This document shows, in pieces, positions 38,901 to 53,900 of a DNA stretch of 64,000 nucleotides. How positions within the stretch are numbered: the stretch's first letter is position 1; every line of letters begins with the position of its first letter. Source of the stretch: Polytrichum commune (Eukaryota > Streptophyta > Polytrichopsida > Polytrichales > Polytrichaceae). The position numbers and the translations under genes are program-made. Location: the NCBI GenBank assembly GCA_950295325.1, contig OX485803.1:42053554-42117553 (forward strand), written 5' to 3'. The notes below the pieces were generated by a model. That model had not been told where the DNA came from. It did not search any database and worked only from the letters and a program-made list of their open reading frames with translations.

Positions 38901-41900
38901 TGTTGAGGTTTGTGAGGTGTTTGTCAATGTTCCACTTTTCAAATCCCCGAGGCAGGGATGTAGATCACCACCAATGTATCACCTAGTGCATCTAGATCAG
39001 TCAATTACATGGAGAAGAGATGCGTTTGAGAGAGAACATTCTATTATGCAAAGAACAGTAAGACGCAAGATTGACAACCTCTATTGGAGTTTCAAAAGGC
39101 CAATTAAGCCCCAAGGCCAAACAACTTTGAGTTTGTGGTATATTCTTATGTACGAGATGGGCTAGTTGATTGAGAATGAAAAACCTACTCCATGAAAAAA
39201 ATTTAGGCATGATTTTCTCAAGTAAATTTCTTCCCCCACATGACCCACTAAACCTCTACATGTTGTTGGATATTGGTGGATCTCAAGAAGGATACGTTCC
39301 TAAGTACCAATGTTTTATTTCAATGTTTTATTTTATGCACTCTTAGTTCACCCTCTAGATGCAACCATGTGCATGCTTTTTGTTTTTTTTCATCTATTTT
39401 TTATCTTGGAATCACTATTTCAAGTCATTCCGACATTATTATTGCTCATTTCTCAATCTACTATAATTTTAGCATCAGCCCATTTTCTAGTCCACAAGCG
39501 CACTAATTATGGACACATTCCAAAGGCTCGCCGAGGTTGGATCCTAGGTATACACCTTCGATGACATTCTTAAAAAAAATCATACCTTGAGTTCAGGCAA
39601 TGCATGCAAGCATTCAAGCTAGAAGATTTTGTATACAAAGAACGGCAAAGGGAACCATGGTTGCCGAGGTTGTGGCCGAGTGTGATGCGACCAATGCTCC
39701 AAGATTGGAGGAGTTGTTATGGGACTAGAAACCGCTCTAGCATATGATCCACAATCATGACTTCATTAAAAAGATATTTTCCATGCCTTGGAAGCATGAT
39801 AGTAAGTTATGATTTTAATTTCTTAGTGTTGTTTCATTTTTGGTAGTAAATTGCAACTTCATCATTTGCATGAACCTTAGATATTGGGACTTGGTGCCAC
39901 ACTACAATTTAATGTTTTATGAAGCATTGGACTTTTATTCTTGCAATCATAATGCATTTGAATATTGCCTAAAACACTATCATTACATTCTCATGGTCAC
40001 ACATAAATATTGTCTTTATGGTAATATTACAAAACTCATTCTCACTATTACATTGTATCTTTTTTTTCTTTTTTTTTGCTATAAATAAATGTTGCACATG
40101 TTGTTTAACAACAACATAATTATTTCCATAGCAATGCAGTGAAATTCTTGCAATTATATTGCATTTAAATTTGTGTGCAACACTAGAATTGGCTTTTCAG
40201 GGTCACTCAAAAATCTTAATTTGATATAGTATTACAAGTTAATTCTCCATGTTAAATTATAACTTTTATTATTTATATTGCACATAAATCTCATATTTGT
40301 TGTCATATTGCAATCCAATTCTATGTGTAACAATGCAATTATATTTCCCTATCAAATTGTAGTTTGTTTTTGTTTGAAATATTGATTTTTTTTTATAAAA
40401 TATTTTTTATAGTGGCAGCTCAATTCTATGCTTTGTGTCATAGTGCTACATTGCAAAATGGAAGTCAATATTACTCTTACATTGTACACTGGAGACACAT
40501 TCGTAGTGTTGCATTACGCACCTCCAACTAATTGTATGTGTTCTACTGTGATTTGGTTTTTTATGCTACACACCTTGGAGTGGACCAATGATTGGCAAGA
40601 TATACCCTTTGCCAAAGCATCACTAGTTTTGTAGAACAATGGTGCATAATTTTATAAAATACATTCTCACACACATACTTTGATAATGCCAAAGACTATT
40701 GGGGCATAGCTTTAACAATTATTGCTATGTGTAGCATTACATCACCGTGAGGGAGGAGTTTCTTAAGGCCATGTCATATGTACATAATTGTATTGTGAAT
40801 ACTTTTAGGTACACTACTCTTGAAGTAATTTGAGAGTTCAAGAATGAGGTCATTGTAGTGTCACATGTGTTAAACATTTGCACCTTAGTTTGAAACGGAA
40901 TAGAGTTGTAACGAATTCGTATAACATAGTTAAAACACTCACATTGTAAACATTAAAACATCAATAGAAGAGTTACATAGAGTGTATCCTAGTTTAGCTA
41001 GGTCTTAAGGCCACTATATGTAGGTGCTCACAAGGTCCTTGCTTCACCTCCTTAGCACTTCACCATGGTTTTGCCAACAAATCCTTTGGAGCAGAATTTG
41101 GAGTTGAAGCGAATTAAACATGTATCAAAAGACCCAAAAATTCTTGAGCATGAGTGCCACAACCTCAATTTAAATGCCCTCATGTGTATTTCCAACCCCC
41201 TAAAGTATGTGTCTCCACTTTGAAGTGTGTATTAACTATGGTTGAACCTTGAAAATGAGTTGTCAAGTGCCGATTCTCGAGTATTGAATATTCAAATGGT
41301 GCCTCAAAACTATGATAATTCGAAGGGGAGCGCCAAACTATGCCTCTAAAGTGCTGAAATTATAGGATGACCGTAGAAATATTCATAAACCCGTGCTAAA
41401 GCTTCAATGTTGAACCATGTGTGGCAAAACACAACACATGATTTTGGTGCATCGTTATTCTGATAGAAAAGCAAGTCTCAAAATTTGAACTCGTCAAGAG
41501 TGAGCTTCTAAATTTTCATTTGTAAATCACAAATACTATCCATTCCATGATGTTGGACGCATGTTGGAAATAGAAAAGTACTCCAAAACAAGATCAAACC
41601 CACAATTTAGTCCCTCTTTGAGAGAATTTATGGATAACTTTATTTACATCTGAGGAAAGTATCTAAAATAACCAAGTTGATGGTTTCAGTGTTACACTAG
41701 TATTGTATACCAAAAGTTCAAAACACAACTCTTTGTGGAGCATTGCCACAATAGGATCAATGACATCTACACCATGCTCCATAAAATCCTTCATCCTTAG
41801 AAGGCTCATTCCATCTTCACTTGCATTTGAAATGTAATTTGGGACATCTTGTGTAGGATGGATAGCTCCTACCTCAATTGTTGTAGCGAGATGCGCCTAA

Positions 41901-44900
41901 CTCCTCTAACCCAATTCAAATCAACAAAAGAGGTGGCCCACCATGTTGACATTACCAAACACTGCCTCTACAAGTAAAATGGACATCCTGCATGTTTGGT
42001 CCTCAAGTTGCTCTGTTAGCAATGTATCACTATGTCTCACAAACACGCGGTGACCAGTACTCCACAATGGGGTTGGAGGGCCCTTGTGTTTCAACCATTG
42101 GGATTACTCGTAAATGATGTGCAAATGTAAAATTGGAAAAATGGCACATAAACTTATACAATCGGATTTCACTGGCAATAATGTTTAAGTGGTCAAACTT
42201 GAGATTCCTCGTTTCATTGAATGGCTATGTAGGGCCCCAATTTTAGTTTCTATCATAGCTAGTTCAAGATACTAAATATTATTTACTTAGACACCATCTC
42301 AAACAACACATAACCTTCACACATGTGTCATGTCAAGTGCAATGAAACTCTGCCAATGAGGTCCATGTATTAGATACGGTAGTAATAAGTGCTTTAAATG
42401 TTACATGCCAACCTAATGTTGATTGAAGATATGTGGACTTTATGTGTCCACTCTTCTTTCTTGAACTCCTATATTTGAGTGGTCTAAGACAAGATTTTTA
42501 GTTAAGAACGGAGACTAAAAAGTTAGAATAAATCTAAAATATGTACTTAAAACATATAACGATCTTAGACTCAATTGTCAATTCTATATGATCACTTAAG
42601 GAGAAAAGAGAGTATGCTACCTTGTCAACAACACCAATTTATGTTCCCCTTATGCTAAATCTCAAAACCTTTGTTATTTCTCATCCACGAAGATTGTGTA
42701 CATTGAATTGGTAGGTTCTATGTATTGAGAAGATTTCATTGTGCGCATTTCATGAAATGTTGAAATTAGTCGGATGCCTACTTAAAGAGGTCTCATGGCC
42801 ACTAGAAACCCAAAAATAGGGCACCATATAATACAAGCCACCACATAAAGCACATACACTTTATTTGACAAAAAAATTCAATAACAACCTCCCATTGGCA
42901 CCCTCCAAATTTAACTTGGTGAACCTCTTGGGAGAAGATTAAAATTTTGTATAATTATAGCAATGCAGTTGTTTCACGACATCAACTCGCACACCCTTTT
43001 ATGCAGAGAGAATGTTTCATAATTGTATTTACACTCACTCACTCTTTCACCAAGATACGGACACACCACAACTTTCCTTGAATTGAGATTTCAATTTCAT
43101 ATTTGCAAATATTACTTACAGTTTGTAATTTTGTTTACCAACATTTGTCATAACATTATTCAGCTGCAGGGTTATATTATGTTCTATATTTAACATTTGA
43201 TATGGGTGTTCACTATCTTCCCTTCATGGGAAGAAACTTAGAAATTAGAAAGAAATTGACGCCGGTATGAATAATAAATAGTGTCAGTTTGAATACTAAG
43301 AATATTGGGAATAGTGTCGGTATTTTTAACGATGATTCTTCTATTAATAGAAAATTACTGGAATCATATCAGGATGAACATTGATTTATGAGAACATATC
43401 AAGGATGAATATTAATTCTTACACATAGTGCCAAGAGTGTAACTCCCACCCAACTTTCCAAGTTCAACATGAAGGTATGAATAATAATAATAATAAATAT
43501 TCCCAGTGTTCAAGGACCCACATGATATAATTGACATATTCCAAGATCATGGAACCAACCCAAATGGCTGAATAATGTTACAGTGTGATATATGTATGGC
43601 ATAACATTACACGACCCATTGGTTGGGCTCCCTTTTCAAAAAGGAAATGGTGTAGTACATGGCCGTGAATATTGGTAACATATTTCTGACAGCGTTGCCC
43701 AACCAGTGCCAGGCCACACGCAAGCAGGCCAACTAACAGAGTCTACTGTTAGATTTGATAGTCTCTATATGCTTGATACCATTATAGGCCACTGTCCATT
43801 GTTTAAGATACAAAAAAAAACAAAAAAGGACTTCCGCACTACCTGACTGATGACCAGTTTTTCCAAGACATTGGAGTACACCTTCGAGCCTTTGCCAAAA
43901 CACACTTTTGAAGTGGAAGTCCTTCAGCGAAATTGTTGGACAACACAAAGTTTCTTTGAAAGAATAACCTGAATGTAAATAAAATGCTAAGACAAACTTT
44001 GCTATCATGACAACATTCTCTTCAGCTCATCTGCAAGAAATCCTTTGTGTGCATTTTGACAATATCGTACATCTAGATTCCAATGCAACAATTGAGAACA
44101 TTTTGTAGTCTCCACAACCAACTTAATTTAGTCTACGGAAGTAAACCCATCAACACATAATATGGGATGATGGTATAGAGTAGAGGTGCTGATCACTTCA
44201 GAATTTTCCTGCGCCAAATCTGGAGAAGTATTAAGGCAGTGCAAATATCTCCTGTGTAGGAAGATATAAATCAGTAGACTGCAAAATTTTCGGTAATTTT
44301 ATTCCTTGGATTGATATTAAAGTCAATTTTTGAAGCCAAAAGTTAGTCCGAACACATTACCAATGTCTAGAGTGCCATAACAAATAATTTTGAAAAAAAC
44401 TCCTCACTTTAGCACTCAAACCAGGGCCATGTGTCATGACACTATCAATTCCCTTGGGAAACCATAACCAAAGTTGGAGACTTATGGTTGGTTTTCATGT
44501 AGGTTGCTTTACCCACCAAATTCTGGTGAAAATGTAGATTCCACCTAGTAGCATGTACATTTCCACTAAAATCTAGTGGGTGAGCGGCCTACATGGAACC
44601 TTATTTTCACCACACATAAAGAAATTACCAAAATCAGTCCCATCATGATCGAAATTATGACACCCTAGAGGTTCCTGATGGGGTCCTGATTGGAAATAGG
44701 TAGTTTGACACTACTTGTACTCGGCAACCTAAATTCATGTCCATTCCAGATGTTAATGTTTTGACTAAAGGCAAATGTCAAAGAAAAGTGGATGAAGTAA
44801 AATCCATTATTTAACAAAGGATCCAAAAGTGCTGTGTAATATAATTCGAGAGACCTAAACCCCCAAACCCCTAAATCCTTTGGAGGGAAGGGAAAGCAGA

Positions 44901-44915
44901 CTTTCACACTGGCCT
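35966..44915. other. AT-rich intergenic region
   Basis: No gene could be supported; the open frames of up to about 108 codons show no family motif. It holds AAT-type simple sequence near 43482-43497 and the telomere-like tract at 37264-37312. Otherwise nothing was recognised. Confidence 0.45.
37264..37312 (+). repeat. Short degenerate telomere-like tract
   Basis: Contains TTAGGGTTAGGGTTAAGGGTT and a further TTAGGGTTAAGG. It mixes 6- and 7-bp spacings and is too short and irregular to be a telomere; it may be interstitial telomere-like sequence or chance. Confidence 0.4.
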
Positions 44916-47900
44916 TCATGCCTTCATGGTTCCCTTGGCCTTGCAGTAATCCTCGATGTACCCAAATGTCATACTCTTGGGTCGTTCAATTGGTAGCCCG
45001 AGCGCTCGGTCCCAGATAAGCTGCACACAATAGGAGACATGAATTATAAGACCATTAATTATAGCAACCCCTCTTAGCTACACTAATATGATATTTAATG
45101 TCATATGGTATTTCATGTCACTAGGTAATTTTTCGTATGATACTTATAAATAAGTGAACAAATACTGTCATGGATGATGGCTGAGTTCATCCATTGGCCA
45201 AAACCCTACAACTTGTGACAAAATATTGTCATGGATGATTAAATTTTGGATGAAAAATCACTTGGTAAGTGACATTATTTGCAAGAATGTAAATCTATAA
45301 TCCCCAAAAAAATTTACAAGGAATGACAAATAATGTTGGGTTAACATTTAGTGTTGATGACACTATACCATGGTTTACAATTAGTATTGAGCAAGACAAT
45401 TATAATTGGTGACACTAAATATGATATTTAGTGTAACTCCCGGGAGGCTATAATAAAATTGTTCCTATAGCACCTCTAGGACTCAATAAAACTTACAAAA
45501 AAGTCCAACATTGTTGTTGAATAACTAAATGATCTTGATAAGTCATTGTTTACAATATAAGGAAAGATCTGTAGTTCAAAAGTTTTCCTAAAGACCCACC
45601 TGAGACAGAACACCCATTGCTCGAGATACTCCAAACAGTACAGTGTAATAGCTGTAAAATACAAACAGACATTAGTAGTTGCCAAGACATACAGTTCCTC
45701 TTTTTCCCTGCTATAACAGTATTTGGCCACAAAGTGAAATTCTTGCACAAATGGATAGTTTGCTCCTGAGAACCTTGAATAACAACATAGGATGATGCAA
45801 TCTAATAACAAATGTTTGTTGCAAGACAAAAACAAAGTGCTCAATGTCTATTCAAATGGGTTGATTCGCATGTGTTCGTCCTTGCATTATCACCACCAGT
45901 ATCCAGCATGAGCAGGACAAATTACTAAATAGTGATTTTTTGAAGACAATTAAAGGCCTATACTATTGATGATATCCTGCCCAAAACGATGCTAACTACA
46001 CTAAACATTTGATTCACTGTGGCATTAAAATTGGTGCGTCATAATGATTAAAGTGGCCCTCGTCACCTGTTATGTACCACCAAGTGTCAAGTGTACCTCT
46101 TTAGCTGCCACCTAGTTATTGTAAGACAATTGATTTGGATGGATGATGAATAGTGTGGAAAAAACCAAATCAGATGTTTTGTGTAGCAGAAACGAAGTGA
46201 GTTTTGAAACACCACAACGACCTAAAGAAACCAAAGTTGTATTAGAGTTATCTATTGATTCAACTGAACTTTTGGTTAGGAGATGGCTGTTTGGAAAGTC
46301 GGGTTGAATGAACTCCATTATGTCACCCTTGAATGCAAGGTGGGGGAGCAGGGATGCAAGATTGGTGAGGCTCACTTCTGTTCTTTCAAGCCATAGTACT
46401 GAAGCAAAACACCACTGTGAGCATCCACATTGGGCCATGGATTCTTCACCTGCCACAACACATCCAAACTCATTCAGCACAAACTTTAAACTATGTAGGA
46501 TGTATTCTTATATCTCTTTCAACCAACAGAAAGCTGTGCTTGCAAAAAAACCTATTCAAAGCAGTACAACCATGACTTACTTTGCCGCCTGCCAAAAGAA
46601 TTGGAGGAACCACCTCATACAGTTTGGAGACCTGTCAGAATAGGCAAACACAACTTGTTAGCAATTAGGTGTCAACAGGCTAGAGAAGAAATATCGTACA
46701 CCTAAAAAACCATTGTACAACTATTCAAATTTTCTCATCAGTATGCTTGAACTACTAATGGAGACAATGCCGCAGTATGAATGAGCTGAGACTTGATGGA
46801 TTTATTCTCTAACTCACCATGACTTTTGATTGGGAGTTTATTGATTTGCATACAACACCTTCCATGTGCAGTAAGTTTGCGGCTCATGATTGGAGGTAGA
46901 AAAAGATTTGAACAAAGAGCATTCTATATCTATTCATTGAGGATCAAACTCATGTTCGCATGCCAAAAGGAGCTAGAATAAGTTTGGACCCCCAATAAAC
47001 TGGAATAGGTTGCTCTTCATTTAACACCACCTCCGAGCATGCACCACAAGTGGAAAGTAAAATAAAAATGTATGCAAAACAACCAATGGAAAATCATAGG
47101 GGACCAACTCCCAATGCAAAGTCGCCTTGAGTCCAAGGATAACTCTATTAAAGTGGTGCTGTGTGCAGTATTTGTCTTTCTGTATCTAAGGAGCGCAAGT
47201 AATGGGTCACATCAATTATTCGAGCTATCAGTAGTATAAAAATAAAGAATCCTCCTTGTCCAGTGCCTCCTTACAACATTCAAACAACACAAAGAAAGGA
47301 GGACGTACCATCTTAAACATGGGATCCTCAGGGAGATGCTTCAAAGCAAATTCTCGCTGACAGGTGTAACGGGGATCAGTCTTCCTCAACACAGCATGTC
47401 CATATCCCGGCACAACCTGCCCACCGTATTCAGGATACAAATCTTAATTACAAATGAATCTCAGGTTGACCTGCTAGTAGATTTACAAAATGCACATGAA
47501 CCAAGATTTTAATTCTTACCACAACCACAACTCACATGTTAACAAAAATGACTACTATTAGTATCTAAGGATAGAGGATGAGTATTCACAGTACCCGTCC
47601 ACTCTTCAATGTTTTGTGAATGTAATCTTTGAGTTGATCAAGTGTGACCTCACTGCCAATGTCGGCAACTACATCTTGAATCCATCTCAATACTTCCTGA
47701 TGAAAACACACAACAGACATTCAGATATTTGGTGAAATCACATTCCCAATCATCAACTAATGTAAGTGGGTCTAAAACGGACACTTCTAGCTCTGCACCA
47801 CATCTCCTAGGACATTAACATGTGATTAAAACAAGGTGATTAACAAATCCAAATTAAACCCTAACCATTTTTCCTAATAATATTTGGAGCTCTTATGCAT

Positions 47901-50900
47901 ATTAAAGTGAATATTCTCTTTCTTCTTGAGTGATCACATAGGTCCCCCATTTATATTCCCTATTTAACCTAGAATAGTTGACAAATTTTGAGCACAGTCC
48001 AATTTTTTTTAAATACATGTCATTCCATGTTTGTTCTAAGATCCACACCTAACCACACATCCCTCAAATATAAGAGTCCGATTAAGATAAGCGACCCAAT
48101 GAGGCCCGCTTACCTTAACCAACAATCAAGAGATTACAGATAAAGATTACAGATGGTGCACGCAGAGACACCACTCCTTGGACAAAACAATCGTTCACAA
48201 AACAGAATTGCATACATTGTTCTTTACAAGGTGCTAAAACAAACCTGGTTTGCTAGACCATGCAAAGGACCCGCAAGACCATTTATTCCAGCAGCAAGAG
48301 AGAGATAAGGGTCTGACAATGCGCTTCCAACCTGGTAAGAAACACATTCAAAGGAATCTAAACACTAAGTACACCTGTGTCTGCAACAATTTGGCAACAA
48401 AGGCAAGATCTAATGATTGAGGATTGAAACGAAGCACTTTAGAACTGTGCATTCATCAAGTAACCTTCCCACCACCAGCGACATTAGTACTCCCAAACAT
48501 ATTAACCACTGTTATTTCTCCTTGACAATCAGGTATCTATATTTGAAAGGAACAGAGAAACATTAATAGTATTACTCTGGATGTTGAATTATTGCATTGG
48601 GTGGATGTTAACTCACTGTACAAGATACAATTTGATCTCCTCAAGTGGTGTACTTGGCCACGAATTGATATATATATATATAGATAGATAGATAAATAGA
48701 TAGATAAATAGATATATATATATGTGTGTGTGTGTGTATGTATGTATGTGTATGTGTATATCATGGTTATGTATATATCATATATACATAAAATCATGCT
48801 ACACCAGAAATTTATTCAGTACTAACAGTCCACGTGGTAAGAAGTATTAAATGCATTAGTGATTGAAAATTCTATGTTCAACAAACAAATGGTGAATGGA
48901 TGAACAAATGTGAGTACCAGATGGACAGTGTGCGCACTGACATTTCCTCCTTCATGATCACTGCCAACATACATCTTCCTTGTCAATGGGTCATTACCAA
49001 CACCTGTTGCCTTGAAGGTATTCTCTCATTCAGAATCAAAAGTATCTCAAACTTGAAAAAAATTGACCCTGATGACACACTACAAAGTTGTCTTACAGAA
49101 TATTTGAGCTCCAACAATGAATTGCTGTTCTTGGTCAAACCAAGTTGTTAAGACAATCTCTCAAGACCATATTCATACATGGCAAGAGTGTATAAAGCTT
49201 CACAGACTCCTCGTCTTAAGAGAGATTTGAAACCAACTGAACACAAGAACTACATTTCCTAATATGGTTTGGAAGGAACCTGTGGATGCTTAAATAAAGG
49301 CGCATCAGCTCATGCATGGTTTCATCCTTGAATCCCAACATGTGTGCAAAATTGGCAGCATAATCCAAACTTGAATCTGCTCCGATCACATCTCCACCTT
49401 TGTATATTCTGCAATATTTCCAGATACCCCATGCATTGCATTCAAAATTTCCGATTCAACATGGTTAACAAGTAACTTAGAAATTTAACGAACTCTGGTT
49501 GTGCCAGGGACACTGCTATCCACATATTGCACAATAAAGTCCATCTTTAAGAAACAAAAGAGTTATTTGCTACAAGCATTGGTGCAAGTGAGATTCATAC
49601 AACAACCGTGCCCTATTTGTATAACTGCCCATGCTTCATACACCTCTGGTCCTATTTATTTATGCAGGAGAATATTTGAAAGGATCCTATAACTGCGATA
49701 TATATACCTGCGGTAAATGTAGGCAGCGACCTCAGGCAAACGTGCAATCAAATTCATTGAATCCTCATATACAGGTTCCCAATATCTGCAAAGTATCCAT
49801 ATTCCATTCTTATCAAATTGGTTGTTACTGAGCTATGTGAGCTTCACAAAAACTTTCTAAATGGCAGTTGATAAACATAGACAGAAGCTAACTTTTAATG
49901 TGATGTACAAGCACATTCTTTAGTCTTTGGGACTGATGTGGATGGAAATTTATGATTTATCTTGGAACTGGAAATCCAAAGACATCTCAAAGATTGCAAA
50001 CTTGAACTTACTTCGTCTTGTGAAGTCCACTCTCATAAGCCTTTGCAAACTCGCTCTCTGTCTGCATTTGCAAGGACAATATTGTTGGCACAACATTTAA
50101 AACAGATTGTAGATACTTTATATTGTAGTATTAGATTTCCTTCTAAGCATTGGTATTCAAAGCAAAACGAACTCAATTAATTTAACAAAAAGATTTTGAC
50201 CAAGAATAAAGCACAGAATCCCACAACCAACGTCAATCAATTGGGTTTAGGGTTAGAAGTGGTAAGTAGGTAAGCAAGTAGATTGCATTTTTGGAGGCCA
50301 CTTGCATTGACAAAGCCAGACATTAAGGGACAACTTGCATTGAAGACATTTACCTGGAGAGCCATAATGCCAGCAGTAAGTTGAGTCATTGGGTGAGCCG
50401 TCTTTGGGAGAGCATTGATAACATCAAACACATGCCCTGCAAAAATACACATAAAAAGGCATGCAACTTAAGTGAATCATTAATGCTCACCTCAGAGGAT
50501 AGACAGAACCAATTGCCTAGTATTTCGAACTAATGAAAACTATAAGACCAACACCAGGAGACCCTGCCTTCCATAAGGTATGCGGGCCTTTCATGGTAAT
50601 TTTTCTAAATCAGATGACTATATTTGAGTGGTGTGTGGTCAGGTGTGGATCTAAGAACGAACATCAAATCGACATCTGTTTGAAAGAGATTGGAATACGT
50701 GCTCAGCATCTGTTATCCATTCTAGACTGAATAGACCTATACAATCATTTAATGAGCTCAGGAATCTACACTTTGGTAATCAATAAGATCTTCATATGAA
50801 CTCCAATAATTATGAGGCAAATGGCTCCAGGAAAACTTAGAATTGGCAATCATCTTGCACCAATTGCACATTTCGCATCCTAGGAGTAGTGGGTGCAGAG

Positions 50901-53900
50901 CTAAGAGTGCACATTTAAGGCCTACTTACCTTAAAGCCTGCTCAAAACAACTAGATTGAGAACCAAGTAGCTTCATTTGGCACTTACAACAATACTTCCT
51001 GGACCGCAACTAACATATTTATATTCTTGGGTACATTATTAAACCTTAAGTGGTGTTTCACCCAACAGAGTTTAGCAAAGAACTACAATATACTTCTATC
51101 TCAATTGATTGGACCATACTTATTTCTTAGGACCAGTCCTAGAACTAAGTGGTGGGATCACTGGCACATGTAACTATTATATGAATAGTTTGCAGACATC
51201 CTGAAAGATAATCTTGTGTGCTTGCACCTGCATATTCAAAGACTGCACTAAACCTTCAACCCACACTACTTTGGGAGTATCTGGGTAGATAAATCCATCA
51301 TGAGAGCAAGAAGATTTGAGATGCAATGAACTTTGCACCTGGAATTTTTGAGCGGGATCGTAAATCCTCTGACAAAGCTTGTACTTGCTGCTTATTTGGA
51401 ATCTGCATTGCATAACCAAGTCCTTTAATATGTAAACAGCTGGCAAACACCTTTACTCATCGAACTCCTAGCACTGACATGAACCATTGATGCATGAGGG
51501 CCACTTTACACTACGGGCAAGGGCCATAACCATGCCATTGCAAGGGCCCTTGAACTCATCCAGGGGATGTACCATGGAAAATTAAGATGAAATTTTGTGT
51601 TGTGAATGCTGTGAACTGTAGTGTAAAGACATATGCAACCGGGCTCTCAACCAAATGCTATGTCATTACCATCCTACTCATGTGGGAGCTTCTCTATGAT
51701 AAGTTAAAATAATCAAGGTGCATGGTCTCCTGGTTGTGTGTTAGACCCACCTCTATGAGGTGGTCTCAACACAAAACCTAATAGACCATAAAACGTTATC
51801 CAGTTCATGCCATGGAAGACTCCATGGAGGTTTATTCCATCCAGTCAATCTTCCTGGGTCCCTTAGACCCTCAAGTTCTGGTATAAATTGGCATGACAGA
51901 GTCTCCGTATTGTCCACCAATGAGAGATTCTGGGTTCCAATGCCCACGGGCCATCAAGCTCTCATGTCAAGCCCCGTATATTGAACACAGAGAAAACCCA
52001 AAACTACAGCTCCAAGTGGACTTGGAACCTTCCAAAATGTTCTTGGAGGTATATGTATGCACCTCTCCAGTTGCAAGAAGCCACAAAAAACCTTCTGGAA
52101 GTGGTTCCCCTCCAGGTTTGGCTCCTGGAAGCTTCTTCTGGCACTCTGGAATTGACATGCCTCGGAATCGAATTCCCTACAAAAACAAACAACTTTGTTA
52201 CACATTAGATTCATTCTATTCAACAGAACAATGATCCTTCCTCCAGATAAGACCTCAAACCTGGATTAAGATAAATAAAGCCCTCCTCATGCAGAAGATA
52301 TCAAACTTAATTTCAAAGATGTGGACATTGGAGTATAGCAAAAAAACTGTATCAAACTAATTACCCCTGTGAGAGGTCACAAATTGCTAATGTGAGTGAG
52401 TGGCAAGCCTTAATATCAAGTAACCGTCAACCCTGTAGAATACCTTCCGACCCCTCAAGAGTAGAAGTAGATGCACCTGGAAAACTTCTACATTTATTTT
52501 TTAGAATGAATTTTTATGTCCAAGCAAATGTAAATCAATATATGCCTTTCAAATGAATCAATGATGCTACAGGTTGTAGTAGTTTACAAAAACTAGGCAA
52601 CTTAGGACAGATTTAAACACATGTATAATCAATCACATGTAATGTTTGTAGTAATCACAAGTAATGAACATGTCCTAAAAATTTAACAACTGGATCAGTG
52701 GAAGAGGGTGGACGAGGTACTTGCCTCTTCAGGGTCAAGTAAGGATGTCTCCCACAGCATGCCTTTAATGCCACGCATCCCACCAATAGCCTAAAAAAAC
52801 ACATATCAGTTCAAATCCGGATGTTGCATCCCACAAATAGCCCAAAACAACACATATGTTACTGCTCCGGCATTAAGTGTTGGACAAAATAGACTGTCCG
52901 AGGGTGACTCTACTGACATGTTTGCATTGGTATTTATAACATGGAAAAGAGAAAAATGGAAGAACTTAAGGACCCTACCATATCCACTGTGGTGTCTCCC
53001 AGAGAAACCTTTCCATACTTGCTCTTTATCTCTTTGAGGCGTTCCTGTAAAGCAACAGATATCAAGGTAAGTGGGCCTCAAATGGATACTTTTCTCTCTG
53101 CACCCACTTCTTGTAAAAACACGCAATTAGTGCAAGATGATTGGTTAATCCAAAATTTGCCATAGACTTCTTCCACATAATTTTCGCAGCTCATGTAAAT
53201 ATTTTAATCATTAATGAAGTTAATGATCATGCTTATGAAATGGTCAGATAGAACCCCAATTATGTTGAATATTGAGCCTAGAATGGTTAATATACTTTAA
53301 GAATGTGGTCCAATCTCTTTCAAACACGTCTTTTTGGTGTCCATTCTTGGAGACTCAAACATAAGTGTCCACATTTCAGGGGTGTTAGATTACACCTGTC
53401 TACCTGAATGATGATCATGCACAACAATGTGTTTCTCAAAGTCTACAGTTATTTCAGTAACCTTCAAGAATGTATTTTATATCACAATAATATCTTCCAT
53501 CAAAGTCAGCGATAAGTGGTCCAGACAGGCAAGACATTCTTTCCCACAAGGAATGTCAAATTTAAAGATCCAAAAGGAAGGTGAAATTGCTAAAAGTGAC
53601 ACACCCTCTCCTCAGGCACCATTTCTGCTATCTTTGCTCGTAGATCCTGCGCACAACAAAATAATCCACTGTGAGCACAAGTAACTCACCAATGTCCACA
53701 GAACAAACGCCTTTGAGACAATAAAGAAAGCAGAGCAACAAGGACCAATGTAGGCACAATATTCATGTTTTTCAATGATCCATTGTAAAAACACTGTAAT
53801 TAAGCAGGACACTACTGTGCGTCAGATTCTTGGTATAAATTATCCTTTAACTGAATGGAACTTTTTAGCAAATTGGTCCCCTACAATTTTCCATTGGTTG

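Noticed and set aside
48537-48797. Frame rich in Tyr/Thr/His/Ile
   Set aside because: Translation of the microsatellite in a citrate synthase intron.
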